From M2408 sp040386975 (GTDB lineage Bacteria; Bacteroidota; Bacteroidia; Flavobacteriales_D; Crocinitomicaceae), in the NCBI GenBank assembly GCA_040386975.1, contig JAZKEO010000033.1, positions 1 through 40,458 on the forward strand: DNA of 40,458 nt. The letters run 5' to 3'. The notes under the pieces were generated by a model that was not told where the DNA came from, searched no databases, and was given only the letters and a program-made list of their open reading frames with translations. A program made the position numbers and the translations under genes. This document shows positions 7,357-16,467 of the stretch, piece by piece (positions within the stretch are counted from its first letter, which is position 1; the number at the start of each line of letters is the position of its first letter).

Positions 7357-7366
7357 NNNNNNNNNN
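7357..7366. other. assembly gap (10 N)
   Basis: Ten N bases. True size is unknown, because the adjacent secreted protein loses the last dozen or so residues expected of its sorting domain. The flank 7170-7356 holds no recognisable gene on either strand. Confidence 0.98.
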
Positions 7367-9659
7367 TAGAAATTACAACTTGGTAGAAACCATTCGCTAA
7401 ATTTGAAATGTCCAAATCAACTGATGTTTCATAAGCATTTAATGTTTTTTGAGAAATTGTTCTTCCTAAAGCATCTGTTATTGAAATGTTTAGTTTTTCA
7501 TTCACATTTGAACCAATTTCGATTGAAACTTTTTCATTTGCTGGATTTGGTTTCATAGAAAACGAAGGAATTCCCCTTTCGTCTATACTTGCTATACTTA
7601 CACATCCCTCCAAAACATTTACAAATGTCGGATGACTATTATTATTGACAACATGAACTGCATTTACACAAATATCATTTGTAGCAGAGGTAATTGCAGA
7701 ATAATAAACACGTACTAAAGGTGTGTTTTGAAAATGTTTTGGGATTACACTATCTAAATAAGACATTCCAATTACTTTTGTTCCACCAACCATAAATTGT
7801 GGTGTAATAGGATAATTTGCAACATCAATTAAATTTTCTGCATCAGCAATTGTGATTCCAGAAAAATCTAATTCATAACCCAAAACTGCATTCAATGGAT
7901 TTTTGATAAAAACATCAACATAATGATCTGTAGTGTTAATTTCTGTGTAACCAATTTCTACATAATGATCTAAATTTTGAACTGTATTGGGAAATTCACA
8001 AACATTTCCGCCTGTTCCAGTTGCACATTTTTCAGCTAAAGCAGCATCCCAGACAGTTAAAACACCATCACCACTAATATCATTACAAGATGTTGTTGCT
8101 AAAGTGTTATTTACAATTCCATTGGAATATCCATTTGCATCAACAATTTGTACTGTCCCATTTGCATCAATATCTCCTTTAACGGCTGTTCCTCCACAAT
8201 TCCCATTACAATCGACAACCGAATTCCCAAATTGAACACCAGCACAATCAACAAAAGGTTGACAATTTGGTAATATCTCAAAACCTTTTTGCCCAGCTCC
8301 ATTCATGGTAATTCTAATACAAGCCTGAGCCCAATTATTTTCGTAATTATTTTCAGTTCTCCCTAAAGCATCAGGAGATTGATCCCAATTTACTTTAATA
8401 GCTAAAATATATTGTCCTGTATCAACATCTGTTATATCTACCCATTGACAATCCAAACCACTATTGTAAATATCTCCACATTGTTTTGAAATCCCCATGT
8501 TTCCACAACCGTAAGTTGCTGTTCCTCCATCAGAACATTCTAAATCCAACACGCAAAATCCATTTTTATGACCAATTGGAATTGAAAGTCCCCCTGGTGT
8601 ATATAAAATGTAATCCGCATAACCCTCATAATGTGGATGTCCGTGGCAATTTTCAAAAGTGAATTGACTTGGGTTTGATGTAGGATCACCAATGTAATAA
8701 TCCATATTTCCAACATTCTTAATGTGAGTATCAAATGCTAATACTGTTCTTTCTCCCGTACCATTCATACAACCTTCTTCTACCATACAGTTATCAGCTT
8801 GTTGTTGCCTAATTTCTAATGTATTAATCACTGCTGATTCAACAATCATCAAATCAGGTCCACCAGTACAATTTGGACTAGGGAAATAATCACACAGACC
8901 ATTTGAAACTGTTGCCAAAGGATTATAATTACAAGCTGCAGGATCCGTACAACCAACTACTGGTCCCATGTATGTTAAACTGAAATTAATCGAGTTTGTA
9001 GCACATGTTTCTGTTTCTGAAAAACCAATTCGTATTTTATATTCTTCACCACCAGCTAAATAAGAGCTTACGACAGCCTGTTCGCCACATCCACCTTCGT
9101 TATCATCATAAAATAAAGTCCCAACATTTGTTGTCTCATTAATCATACTGTTACAATAATCGTAAACCCAAACTTTTGTATCACATGAATTTGTTCCACA
9201 AGTGGAAATTTCATACATCCCAGTTACTGTTGGAGTAAAAGAATACCAAAAATTTGTGCTTGGAGCTGTATATGTTCCCTCACCTATTGCTATTGCACTT
9301 GAACAATATGTTCCTGGAGGACAATTAAACATTGTTGATTCCTCGTCTGTATAATTACTACCTGTTCCAATTAAAACGTCATCTAAAAAAACACTATATG
9401 AACCTCCACCACTTAATCCATCTCCATAAGAATCATAGATTGTAAATCTTACACAAGCTGTTTCATTAACACAAATTGTGTCACCTACAAAATTTCCAGA
9501 TGCTATAACAATTCCATCTTCAGCTAAATCCCAAGTAATTTCATCAGGCCAAGCATCAGGTAAAATTTCGATTCTAACTTCTTTTTCTCCAAGTCCACAC
9601 TGAGCACTTAATCCAAGATAAAAGAAAAAAGATAGGATAATAAGTATGATTTTTTTCAT
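7367..9659 (-). CDS. T9SS-exported multidomain protein with lysyl oxidase domain (3' end in assembly gap)
   Basis: At least 764 visible residues from ATG 9659, chosen because it opens the signal peptide MKKIILIILSFFFYLGLSAQ. Domains: two beta-sandwich modules (about 25-235); a GCTDPAACNYNP motif (236-247); a lysyl oxidase domain (about 269-452); a dockerin-like pair of Asp-rich loops (about 494-546); a cohesin-like sandwich (560-690); and a type A T9SS sorting domain from about 697. The lysyl oxidase domain keeps the copper histidines in CHGHPHYEGY (H339, H341, H343). It also keeps the lysine of GHKNGFC (K365) and the tyrosine of CGDIYNSGLDCQWVDITDV (Y398), which form lysine tyrosylquinone in animal enzymes. 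It probably oxidises primary amines outside the cell. The C-terminus is lost in the gap. Confidence 0.85.
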
Positions 9660-9827
9660 AGTTTTTGATTTTAGCGTTTTAAATTTTCTTCCGTAAATGT
9701 ATAAAAAATAATCAATATTATCATTTTTTAACAAAAGATATAACGCTCAAAAAGATAAAAAGTTGGCTGCAAAAACATTTTTAATTAAACCCTTTTTGGA
9801 TTTTGTTTGAAAAAAATTTTTGTCGAA

Positions 9828-12800
9828 TCATTCATCGTCAGGTTTCACAATACTTGAACTTCCAATTTTAGGAACTTCTTTTTGTCGTCTCTTTTTCTTT
9901 ATAGGATATCTTTTTTCACCTTGTTTTCTGAATAAATCCAAGAAATATTGTGCCATTTTAAAATCCTGAAAATTATTGAATTCTTCTTGATAATTCAAAC
10001 CAGCTCCTTGAGTAAATTGACCTGAACTTTTTTCTTGAATAACAGTATTTTCATTTGATTCATTAAAAACACTTACTCTAAATGTTCCGTCTTCATTAAT
10101 TAAATATTCCAAATTTACATCACCAATAAAAGAACTTGTAGCTTGTGAATTTGAATTTTCAACTCCTAGGTTTCCTTTTATAATTAGTCTGTCATTTAAG
10201 AGTTTTTTCTCTAAACCAAATGTCTTCTCGGTTTCTTGTAAACCAACTCGAACTTTGATTTTATCTGACATACTATTTAGTGCATCGTTAATTTGACTCG
10301 AAACAATGTCCAAGGCTGCACCAGAACCAGCTGAGGCGTGCCCTTGAAGGGGCTGAAATTTCTTTACTAACAGCAAAGAAAAAAATTGTTTGTTCAACTC
10401 GTCTTTATCCCCTTTAATTCGATTTAATGCGGCTTTATCGTTTTCATTAGCCTTTGGTACTTCAATATCGAATTCAATTTTTGCTTCTGCTAATGTCCCT
10501 GACATATTTAGATAACATTTTACATCTTTTTGTTGGCTCGATTTAGATTCTTCCACATTTGGCATGATATCGTCCATCGTAGTTTTGACAAGCAAATAGG
10601 TTTTTAAATCCATATTCGCGTTTAGCGGATCTCCAGTCCAAGAAATTGTTCCTCCTTCTTCAATGATAAATTCTTGTTTTGGTACAGGAGGCATAACAAA
10701 ATTATACACACTTCCTTTGGTTATTTCAAAAACACCATTCATGGTTAAATCGCCGATTGTATTCATTTCAATAGCGATATTTCCCTTACCATGTGCAATG
10801 ATTTCATCACCAACACTTTCATCAAAAATAATTTTCAATTCAGCTTCTGGTGTAACTTTAAAGTTTAATGCCATGTTGATTCCTGTAAAATCAATTTTTT
10901 CTTGGATTATGGCTTGCAGGTTATCTTTTGGTTTAAATTTAATAAATTCATCTTCACCAATTTCACTTGTTCCATACATTGGGAAATTGATTTTTGTGTT
11001 TGCTTCCGTCTGTAAATTTACATCAATATACATGTTATCTGTCGAACCAAAAATATCTGCTGTACCTGTCACGTAAGCTTTTCCGTAATAAATATCACCT
11101 TCTTTGTATTTGGTGTCCATGACCAAAAAGCGATCTAATTCTTGATAGCGATGCAATTCATTTTGAGCGTAAGCATCATCTAATAAATTAAAGGCTAAAT
11201 CAAAATTCCAATCGGTAAAATTGTTGTGAAAAACCGTTCCGACTAAGGCACCTGTATTTCCATCTTCATCTATAATTGGCATATTATCGATATAAATACC
11301 ATCTTTATCTGTGTAAATTTCACCATTAAATCCAAAGTTTACTCCAAACATTTCAACTTTGGCATTTCCTCCCATTAGATTTATTGAACCATTAACCTCT
11401 GGTGCTTCTGGTGAACCAGTAATTTTTAATTTTCCATCAATTAAACCTCGGAGTCCTGAAATCACTTGTGGATCCATAAAAGCATTTGCAAATTGAATAT
11501 CGGTGTAATCAAAGTCCAAGTTGAAGTTCAAATTGTCTTTTACGCGATTTAAGTAATAACTTCCATCAAAATTAAATGTTTTATTTTTCTTATAAAACAG
11601 TTCACCATTTAAATCAATACTTTCAGAAGCTTTTCCCCACGAGCCATTTAGATTTATGTCGCCCACTTCTCCACCGTTTATGTATAGTTCACGAATAGCT
11701 GCACTACTTGTAAAACTCACATTATTAAATGGATCAGAAATGGTTGCAACACCATTTAATTCGCCTTTAATTGACATGTCTAAACCTAAAAGCGAAGTGA
11801 AATCTTCTAATTCTAAATTACTAATTTCGAGTTTTAAAATATCTTTACTTTCCTCAGAAATACTACCATCAATTGTTACAAATTGTTTGTCTCGTTGCAT
11901 TCTGAAATTTTGAATTTGAATGTCTTTTGGAGCCAATAAAATTTGAGAATTCTCGTTTATTTCCCATTTGTGTCCGCGAATTACAAAATAAGATGGATTT
12001 AAGTTGAAAAAATAGCTATTTATATCATTTACAACTGTTTCCCAATGGAAAAATGTTTCATTTTCTGTATTAGGATTCCAACGAAGTTCAGAGCTAATTT
12101 CGTCTTTTTCTCCAGTGGCAGTGAAGGTTGCATTACTTACAAAAAGAGAATCGTTTAAAGCAAATTTATCAACAGAAACTTTTGCATCAAGAGAAGTCTT
12201 ATTTACCAATTGACTCACATCTAAATTTGTTAAGACGATTTCATCGTAGGAAATTTGACTAGATTCTAAATTTAAGGCAAAATCATTTTTATAGCCATCA
12301 AAATATCCATCAATTTTCGAACCATTTGCAATTTTTAAGCTTGGAACAAAAATGTTTAAAAACTCATTTACTTCTAAAAATTCAATTCTGTAATCAAACT
12401 TATTTTTTTTGGTTTTGGGTTTAACATTTTTATATTTAAAAATAGCAGGCAAAATGGTATTAAACTGATTATTAATATCATCTCCAACAGTTGAAAAATC
12501 GACTTTTCCTTTCACATAAGCATTCAAAACTTGACTAGTAATCGTTAAAATATCTTCGGAAGATTTTCGATTCATCGCTATTTCCATTGAAGGAATTTCA
12601 AATTTTTTGTCGCCTTCTGAATAAAACAAACCATTTAAAGAAATTGCACCTGAATAATTGCTTGAGTTTGTACCATAAATATCAACTGAAAATGAAGATT
12701 TTAGAACATTGTTGTCTACATTTGTTAAGTTCAAATTATCCAAAACAGCTTCTGTAATATCAATTTCAAATTTGAAACGTTGTTTGGTGTTAAAGTCAAG

Positions 12801-14375
12801 TAAGCCGTTGTAAGTCAAATTCAAATTATCATCAGCAATATCAACTTTTCCTTCAAAAACATTGTTCACAAATGAACCTTCTTTAATATTGATATCTTGG
12901 TACGTATAATCCATGTAATCAAAACGTTTCAAATCTCCTTGAATAGAATTAAAATCCATTTTTCCTGAAGAAAAGATTTCGCCTTCAAAGAAAAATTCGC
13001 CTGTCAAAGCACCAATATCTTTGTTTGAAACAAATTGCCCCAATAAAAAAGAATCTATTTTTACGTCGTATTTACTGTCAAATGATTTTTCAAAAGTAAA
13101 TGAATTTCGATTTTTATGTTCGGTAAACATAATTCCATTATCCATTTCAATTGAACCTAAATTTGTTCTTATCAAATCACTTTTTACAACAAAATTTGAA
13201 TACATCCCGTCTAAACGAAAATCTTTCATTTCAACGTGATTTAATTTTTTGACACTTGCATCTAATTTAATTTTTCTCGTTGAACTCGAAACTGGGAGTA
13301 GAACATTTTCTAAATCATTAAAATCAATGTTTGCATACGTAATATTTTCATCAAAAAATGCTTTATCTAATTCTCTGAAATCCGGTAAATTGAACGTTCC
13401 ACGCAATTTGGTTTTTTTACCCGTACTCAAATCTAAATTCGCTAATTTCAAATCTTTAATTCGTTTTGTGACATCAACTTGAAGGACAATTTTTTGCTTC
13501 ATCCCTTCCAATGCAGTTGCGAAAATCGAAATATCATCTAGTGAAACGAGACTTTTATTAAGGGAAACATCAAAAACAACTTTATCAACAAATTCAGAAA
13601 AATCTTCAGGCTTTTCGATATTCAAATTTAATTTTGAAAAATAAATTTTGGATTTCGGTGTGATAATTCGCAGATATTTTGTGCGTAAACCTTTATCATC
13701 AAAAGCAACTTTTACCGAAAATTTATCGATATCAAATCCTGATTTTTCTCTAAAAGATAGGTGTTTGATATAGGTCTCGATTCCACCACTTTTTAAAATT
13801 TTAAAATGATGTGCATTTAAATACAAATTTTTGAAATGCATATGAGCATAATCCATTCCGTATGCTGAATACTTTTCACGGAAATCATCGTATTTGAAAT
13901 TAACTTGAGATAATTTTATTGTATTTAATTTAATTTCAAAAGGCGGAGATGCTGTTGTATCACTTGAAGCGAAATAATCTGAAATGAATTGAAAATTGAA
14001 TTCACCCTTTTCTTTTTCTCTATATAATTTAATATTTCCTTTTTTTAAATTAATTTCATCTATGTCAATGATTTGCTTTTTATTGTTAAAGGAATTTAGT
14101 GTCACATGAATCGAATTCAAGTCAGCCAAAGTATCATTTTTTTGATCTAAAAGAAAAACTCCATCCAAAGCAACTTTATCGAAGAAATAAATATCTACTT
14201 TTTCAATCGAAATTTTTGTTTTCAATTCTTCCGAAAAATATTCAGTTGCAACTTTTCCTAAATAGGTTTGAAATTTACTTGAACGAATGGCAAAAGCGAC
14301 AAAAATTAGGCAAATTAATGTCCATTCGAAAATAATCCCGATAAAACGAAGTAATATTTTGAGTAATTTTACCAT
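9828..14375 (-). CDS. tamB: translocation and assembly module protein TamB-like (DUF490)
   Basis: 1515 residues. A single N-terminal membrane anchor (about residues 8-27) is followed by a very long run of short alternating beta-strands typical of AsmA/TamB bridge proteins. The conserved C-terminal DUF490 domain includes GSVYNFVMPPVPKQEFIIEEG and GGTISWTGDPLNANMDLKTY. TamB spans the periplasm and, with an Omp85 partner, supports outer-membrane protein insertion and phospholipid transport. The C-terminal KRYPIKKKRRQKE tail is basic. It is divergent from tsaD with only 22 bases between the start codons. The tamB/tsaD divergence recurs in Bacteroidota. No Omp85 partner gene is in this window. Confidence 0.88.
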   Translation of the reverse strand: MVKLLKILLRFIGIIFEWTLICLIFVAFAIRSSKFQTYLGKVATEYFSEELKTKISIEKVDIYFFDKVALDGVFLLDQKNDTLADLNSIHVTLNSFNNKKQIIDIDEINLKKGNIKLYREKEKGEFNFQFISDYFASSDTTASPPFEIKLNTIKLSQVNFKYDDFREKYSAYGMDYAHMHFKNLYLNAHHFKILKSGGIETYIKHLSFREKSGFDIDKFSVKVAFDDKGLRTKYLRIITPKSKIYFSKLNLNIEKPEDFSEFVDKVVFDVSLNKSLVSLDDISIFATALEGMKQKIVLQVDVTKRIKDLKLANLDLSTGKKTKLRGTFNLPDFRELDKAFFDENITYANIDFNDLENVLLPVSSSTRKIKLDASVKKLNHVEMKDFRLDGMYSNFVVKSDLIRTNLGSIEMDNGIMFTEHKNRNSFTFEKSFDSKYDVKIDSFLLGQFVSNKDIGALTGEFFFEGEIFSSGKMDFNSIQGDLKRFDYMDYTYQDINIKEGSFVNNVFEGKVDIADDNLNLTYNGLLDFNTKQRFKFEIDITEAVLDNLNLTNVDNNVLKSSFSVDIYGTNSSNYSGAISLNGLFYSEGDKKFEIPSMEIAMNRKSSEDILTITSQVLNAYVKGKVDFSTVGDDINNQFNTILPAIFKYKNVKPKTKKNKFDYRIEFLEVNEFLNIFVPSLKIANGSKIDGYFDGYKNDFALNLESSQISYDEIVLTNLDVSQLVNKTSLDAKVSVDKFALNDSLFVSNATFTATGEKDEISSELRWNPNTENETFFHWETVVNDINSYFFNLNPSYFVIRGHKWEINENSQILLAPKDIQIQNFRMQRDKQFVTIDGSISEESKDILKLEISNLELEDFTSLLGLDMSIKGELNGVATISDPFNNVSFTSSAAIRELYINGGEVGDINLNGSWGKASESIDLNGELFYKKNKTFNFDGSYYLNRVKDNLNFNLDFDYTDIQFANAFMDPQVISGLRGLIDGKLKITGSPEAPEVNGSINLMGGNAKVEMFGVNFGFNGEIYTDKDGIYIDNMPIIDEDGNTGALVGTVFHNNFTDWNFDLAFNLLDDAYAQNELHRYQELDRFLVMDTKYKEGDIYYGKAYVTGTADIFGSTDNMYIDVNLQTEANTKINFPMYGTSEIGEDEFIKFKPKDNLQAIIQEKIDFTGINMALNFKVTPEAELKIIFDESVGDEIIAHGKGNIAIEMNTIGDLTMNGVFEITKGSVYNFVMPPVPKQEFIIEEGGTISWTGDPLNANMDLKTYLLVKTTMDDIMPNVEESKSSQQKDVKCYLNMSGTLAEAKIEFDIEVPKANENDKAALNRIKGDKDELNKQFFSLLLVKKFQPLQGHASAGSGAALDIVSSQINDALNSMSDKIKVRVGLQETEKTFGLEKKLLNDRLIIKGNLGVENSNSQATSSFIGDVNLEYLINEDGTFRVSVFNESNENTVIQEKSSGQFTQGAGLNYQEEFNNFQDFKMAQYFLDLFRKQGEKRYPIKKKRRQKEVPKIGSSSIVKPDDE

Positions 14376-14383
14376 TTAAAATA

Positions 14384-14391
14384 CAAAAATA
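14384..14391 (-). promoter_or_regulatory. -7-like element TATTTTTG for tamB
   Basis: A perfect TAnnTTTG on the minus strand, 8 bases before the tamB ATG. This implies a very short or leaderless transcript if used, so it is a weak call. Confidence 0.3.
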
Positions 14392-14397
14392 ACAAAG

Positions 14398-15420
14398 TTG
14401 AGCAATAAACAAACTATAATCTTAGGAATTGAATCTTCATGCGATGATACTTCAGCAGCAATCATCAAAAACGAGACCATTTTGTCTAATGTTATTGCCG
14501 GCCAAAAAGTACATGAATTGTACGGTGGTGTGGTTCCAGAACTTGCTTCAAGAGCTCATCAACAAAATATAGTTCCAGTTGTTGACGCAGCCATAAAACA
14601 AGCTGGAATTTCGATGGATGAAATCGATGCAGTTGCTTTTACTTGTGGTCCTGGTTTGTTGGGGTCTTTACTTGTTGGAACATCTTTTGCAAAAGCTTTT
14701 GCATTGGGGAAAAATATTCCCTTGATTGATGTAAATCACATGCATGGACACATTTTAGCTCATTTTATTTATGACGAAGGAAAAGAAAAACCTCAATTTC
14801 CATTTATTTGTTTGACGGTTTCTGGTGGACACACACAACTTGTTTTGGTAAAGGATTTCTTAGACATGAAAATTTTAGGTTCAACCATTGACGATGCGGC
14901 TGGAGAAGCATTTGATAAAACAGCAAAAATATTAGGTTTACCTTATCCTGGTGGTCCCTTAATTGATAAATACGCTCAAATTGGAGATGAAAATAAATTC
15001 ACTTTTGCAAAACCTCGTATGGAAAACTACGATTTCAGCTTTAGCGGTTTAAAAACATCTATTCTGTATTTTATTCAGAAAGAAATGAAAGCAAATCCAA
15101 ATTTTATTGAGCAAGAATTAAATAATATTTGTGCTTCGGTTCAAAAAGCAATTTTGGATGTTTTGTTTTATAAATTGGAACTTGTAGCCAAAGATTTAAA
15201 CATCAAACAAATTGCTATTGCTGGTGGAGTTTCTGCTAATTCTGGATTGAGAAAAAGACTTGAATTCATCGGAAAACAGAAGGATTGGAAAGTATTTATC
15301 CCAAAGATGGAATATTGTACCGATAATGCTGCAATGATTGCAATTACGGGTTATTATATGTATCAGAAACAATTGTTTGCTGACCAATCTATTAGTGCAA
15401 AATCTCGTATGGAATTTTGA
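14398..15420 (+). CDS. tsaD: tRNA N6-adenosine threonylcarbamoyltransferase
   Basis: 340 residues, the usual length for this family (Kae1/Qri7/TsaD). It transfers the threonylcarbamoyl group from TC-AMP to A37 of tRNAs reading ANN codons, with TsaB and TsaE (not in this window). Visible motifs: LGIESSCDDTSAA (N-terminal ASKHA phosphate loop), NHMHGHILAH with metal-ligand histidines H114 and H118, SGGHTQLV, AGEAFDKTAKILGL, GGVSANSGLR, and the metal-ligand Asp in YCTDNAAM (D309). The start is a TTG at 14398-14400; it gives the family's N-terminus MSNKQTIILGIESS and no in-frame ATG lies near. A terminator hairpin follows the stop. Confidence 0.97.
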   Translation: MSNKQTIILGIESSCDDTSAAIIKNETILSNVIAGQKVHELYGGVVPELASRAHQQNIVPVVDAAIKQAGISMDEIDAVAFTCGPGLLGSLLVGTSFAKAFALGKNIPLIDVNHMHGHILAHFIYDEGKEKPQFPFICLTVSGGHTQLVLVKDFLDMKILGSTIDDAAGEAFDKTAKILGLPYPGGPLIDKYAQIGDENKFTFAKPRMENYDFSFSGLKTSILYFIQKEMKANPNFIEQELNNICASVQKAILDVLFYKLELVAKDLNIKQIAIAGGVSANSGLRKRLEFIGKQKDWKVFIPKMEYCTDNAAMIAITGYYMYQKQLFADQSISAKSRMEF

Positions 15421-15428
15421 AAAACAAA

Positions 15429-15454
15429 AAAGGCAACTCATTTGAGTTGCCTTT
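15429..15454. terminator. bidirectional terminator between tsaD and lipoprotein gene
   Basis: A perfect 12-bp stem (AAAGGCAACTCA / TGAGTTGCCTTT) with a 2-base nominal loop, flanked by A-rich and T-rich runs on both sides. It lies between convergent stop codons. Confidence 0.85.
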
Positions 15455-15475
15455 AAATTAAAAATAGATTTTTTT

Positions 15476-16345
15476 CTAACCGTTAATCGTATATGTAACA
15501 CCGTTTATTGTTACCGTAAACGTATTATCACACGTTCCATCACCGTAATTAATTGTTCTTAAAATTTTTCCTGTTGGAGTGAATTCTAAAATTCCACTTG
15601 TAACATAAGCACAGCCAACTTTAACATGTAAAGCGGTAATAATATTTGCTACATATCCGTTACCTAAACTTGAACTCGCTGTTGCAGAACCTGTGATGTC
15701 GTATTCATCATCTGAAAATTGAAAAAGCCCTGTGATTGTTGTAAAACCAGTAGTCCATGTTCTTACACGGTTTGAAACGTAAGTAAATACATCTCCATTT
15801 GACATCGTAGCAACACCGTTCACCGAAACAATAAAATAAGGTTGACCATTTGAATTTAAACCTTTATTTGTTACTGTTTTTGTTCCAGCAATTTGATTAT
15901 CATTCACGTAATAATCAATTGGAGTATGCGTAATGACAGTTCCTGAATCTCTATATTTACCAGTAAAAGTTGTTTCAATTTTTCCTCTACGTTGTTTTTG
16001 ATCGTTACACATACAATTTGTTGCCCCCCAATCAATTGTGATTTTTTTTGTTGTCCCAGTAGTATCTAAAGTTACAATGACATTACAATCTACTTTCTCC
16101 AGAGGATATTCTTCTCCCTTTGCAGGATAGAAGAAAGTAACTTTTGGACTTTTATAATAAACTAAATTTCCAGTAATTGCTTGATCAGACATATTAGTCA
16201 TATCATCAAAAGAACCTTCAATTATAGCATTACTTTGAGGCGCTGTGCTATCGTTCGTTTGTTCTTCTTTTGGTTCATCTTTTTTACAAGATTCAAGTGC
16301 AACGAAAGTAAAAACGAGTGCACCAAATAAAATTATTTTTTTCAT
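15476..16345 (-). CDS. lipoprotein of unknown function
   Basis: Starting at ATG 16345, the protein has 289 residues with a type II signal peptide ending in the lipobox LESC followed by KKDEPKEE, then a low-complexity linker (about 22-38). A frame from 16378 adds 11 residues before the signal and is rejected. The body is rich in Thr, Gly and beta-strand patterns (GNLVYYKSPKVTFFYPAKGEEYPLEK; ITIDWGATNCMCNDQKQRRGKI; TFTVTINGVTYTING). It contains a CMC pair and a GCAYV cysteine that might form disulfides. I do not recognise a family. Lysines right after the lipid-bearing Cys suggest it is not a classic surface-exported (SLEP) lipoprotein, but this is uncertain. Confidence 0.7.
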   Translation of the reverse strand: MKKIILFGALVFTFVALESCKKDEPKEEQTNDSTAPQSNAIIEGSFDDMTNMSDQAITGNLVYYKSPKVTFFYPAKGEEYPLEKVDCNVIVTLDTTGTTKKITIDWGATNCMCNDQKQRRGKIETTFTGKYRDSGTVITHTPIDYYVNDNQIAGTKTVTNKGLNSNGQPYFIVSVNGVATMSNGDVFTYVSNRVRTWTTGFTTITGLFQFSDDEYDITGSATASSSLGNGYVANIITALHVKVGCAYVTSGILEFTPTGKILRTINYGDGTCDNTFTVTINGVTYTING

Positions 16346-16467
16346 GGTATATATTTTAGATGTTTTTAGCTTTGACAAACTTAATGAAAAAAGGTTTAAA
16401 ACTCAAGCAAAAAATAAATATTTTTAATTTGTATCAATTAATTTTAAAATTCAAGTAATTTTGAGCG

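Noticed and set aside
7201..7386. Plus-strand frame crossing the assembly gap
   Set aside because: It depends on N bases for continuity and is a hydrophobic low-complexity translation of T-rich DNA.
9660..9827. Small gene or RNA between tamB and the lysyl oxidase gene
   Set aside because: Only AT-rich sequence with a weak TACATTTA element; no frame or strong hairpin.
10663..11076. Plus-strand frame of 137 codons
   Set aside because: It is antisense to the conserved DUF490 part of tamB, with no promoter or recognisable product.
15196..15501. Minus-strand 101-codon frame over the tsaD end
   Set aside because: It covers the tsaD coding end and its terminator hairpin, and has no family features.
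16456..16463. TAATTTTG as a promoter -7 element for the exonuclease gene
   Set aside because: It is only 5 bases from the ATG, so the start site would fall in the start codon; no -33 element at the right distance.
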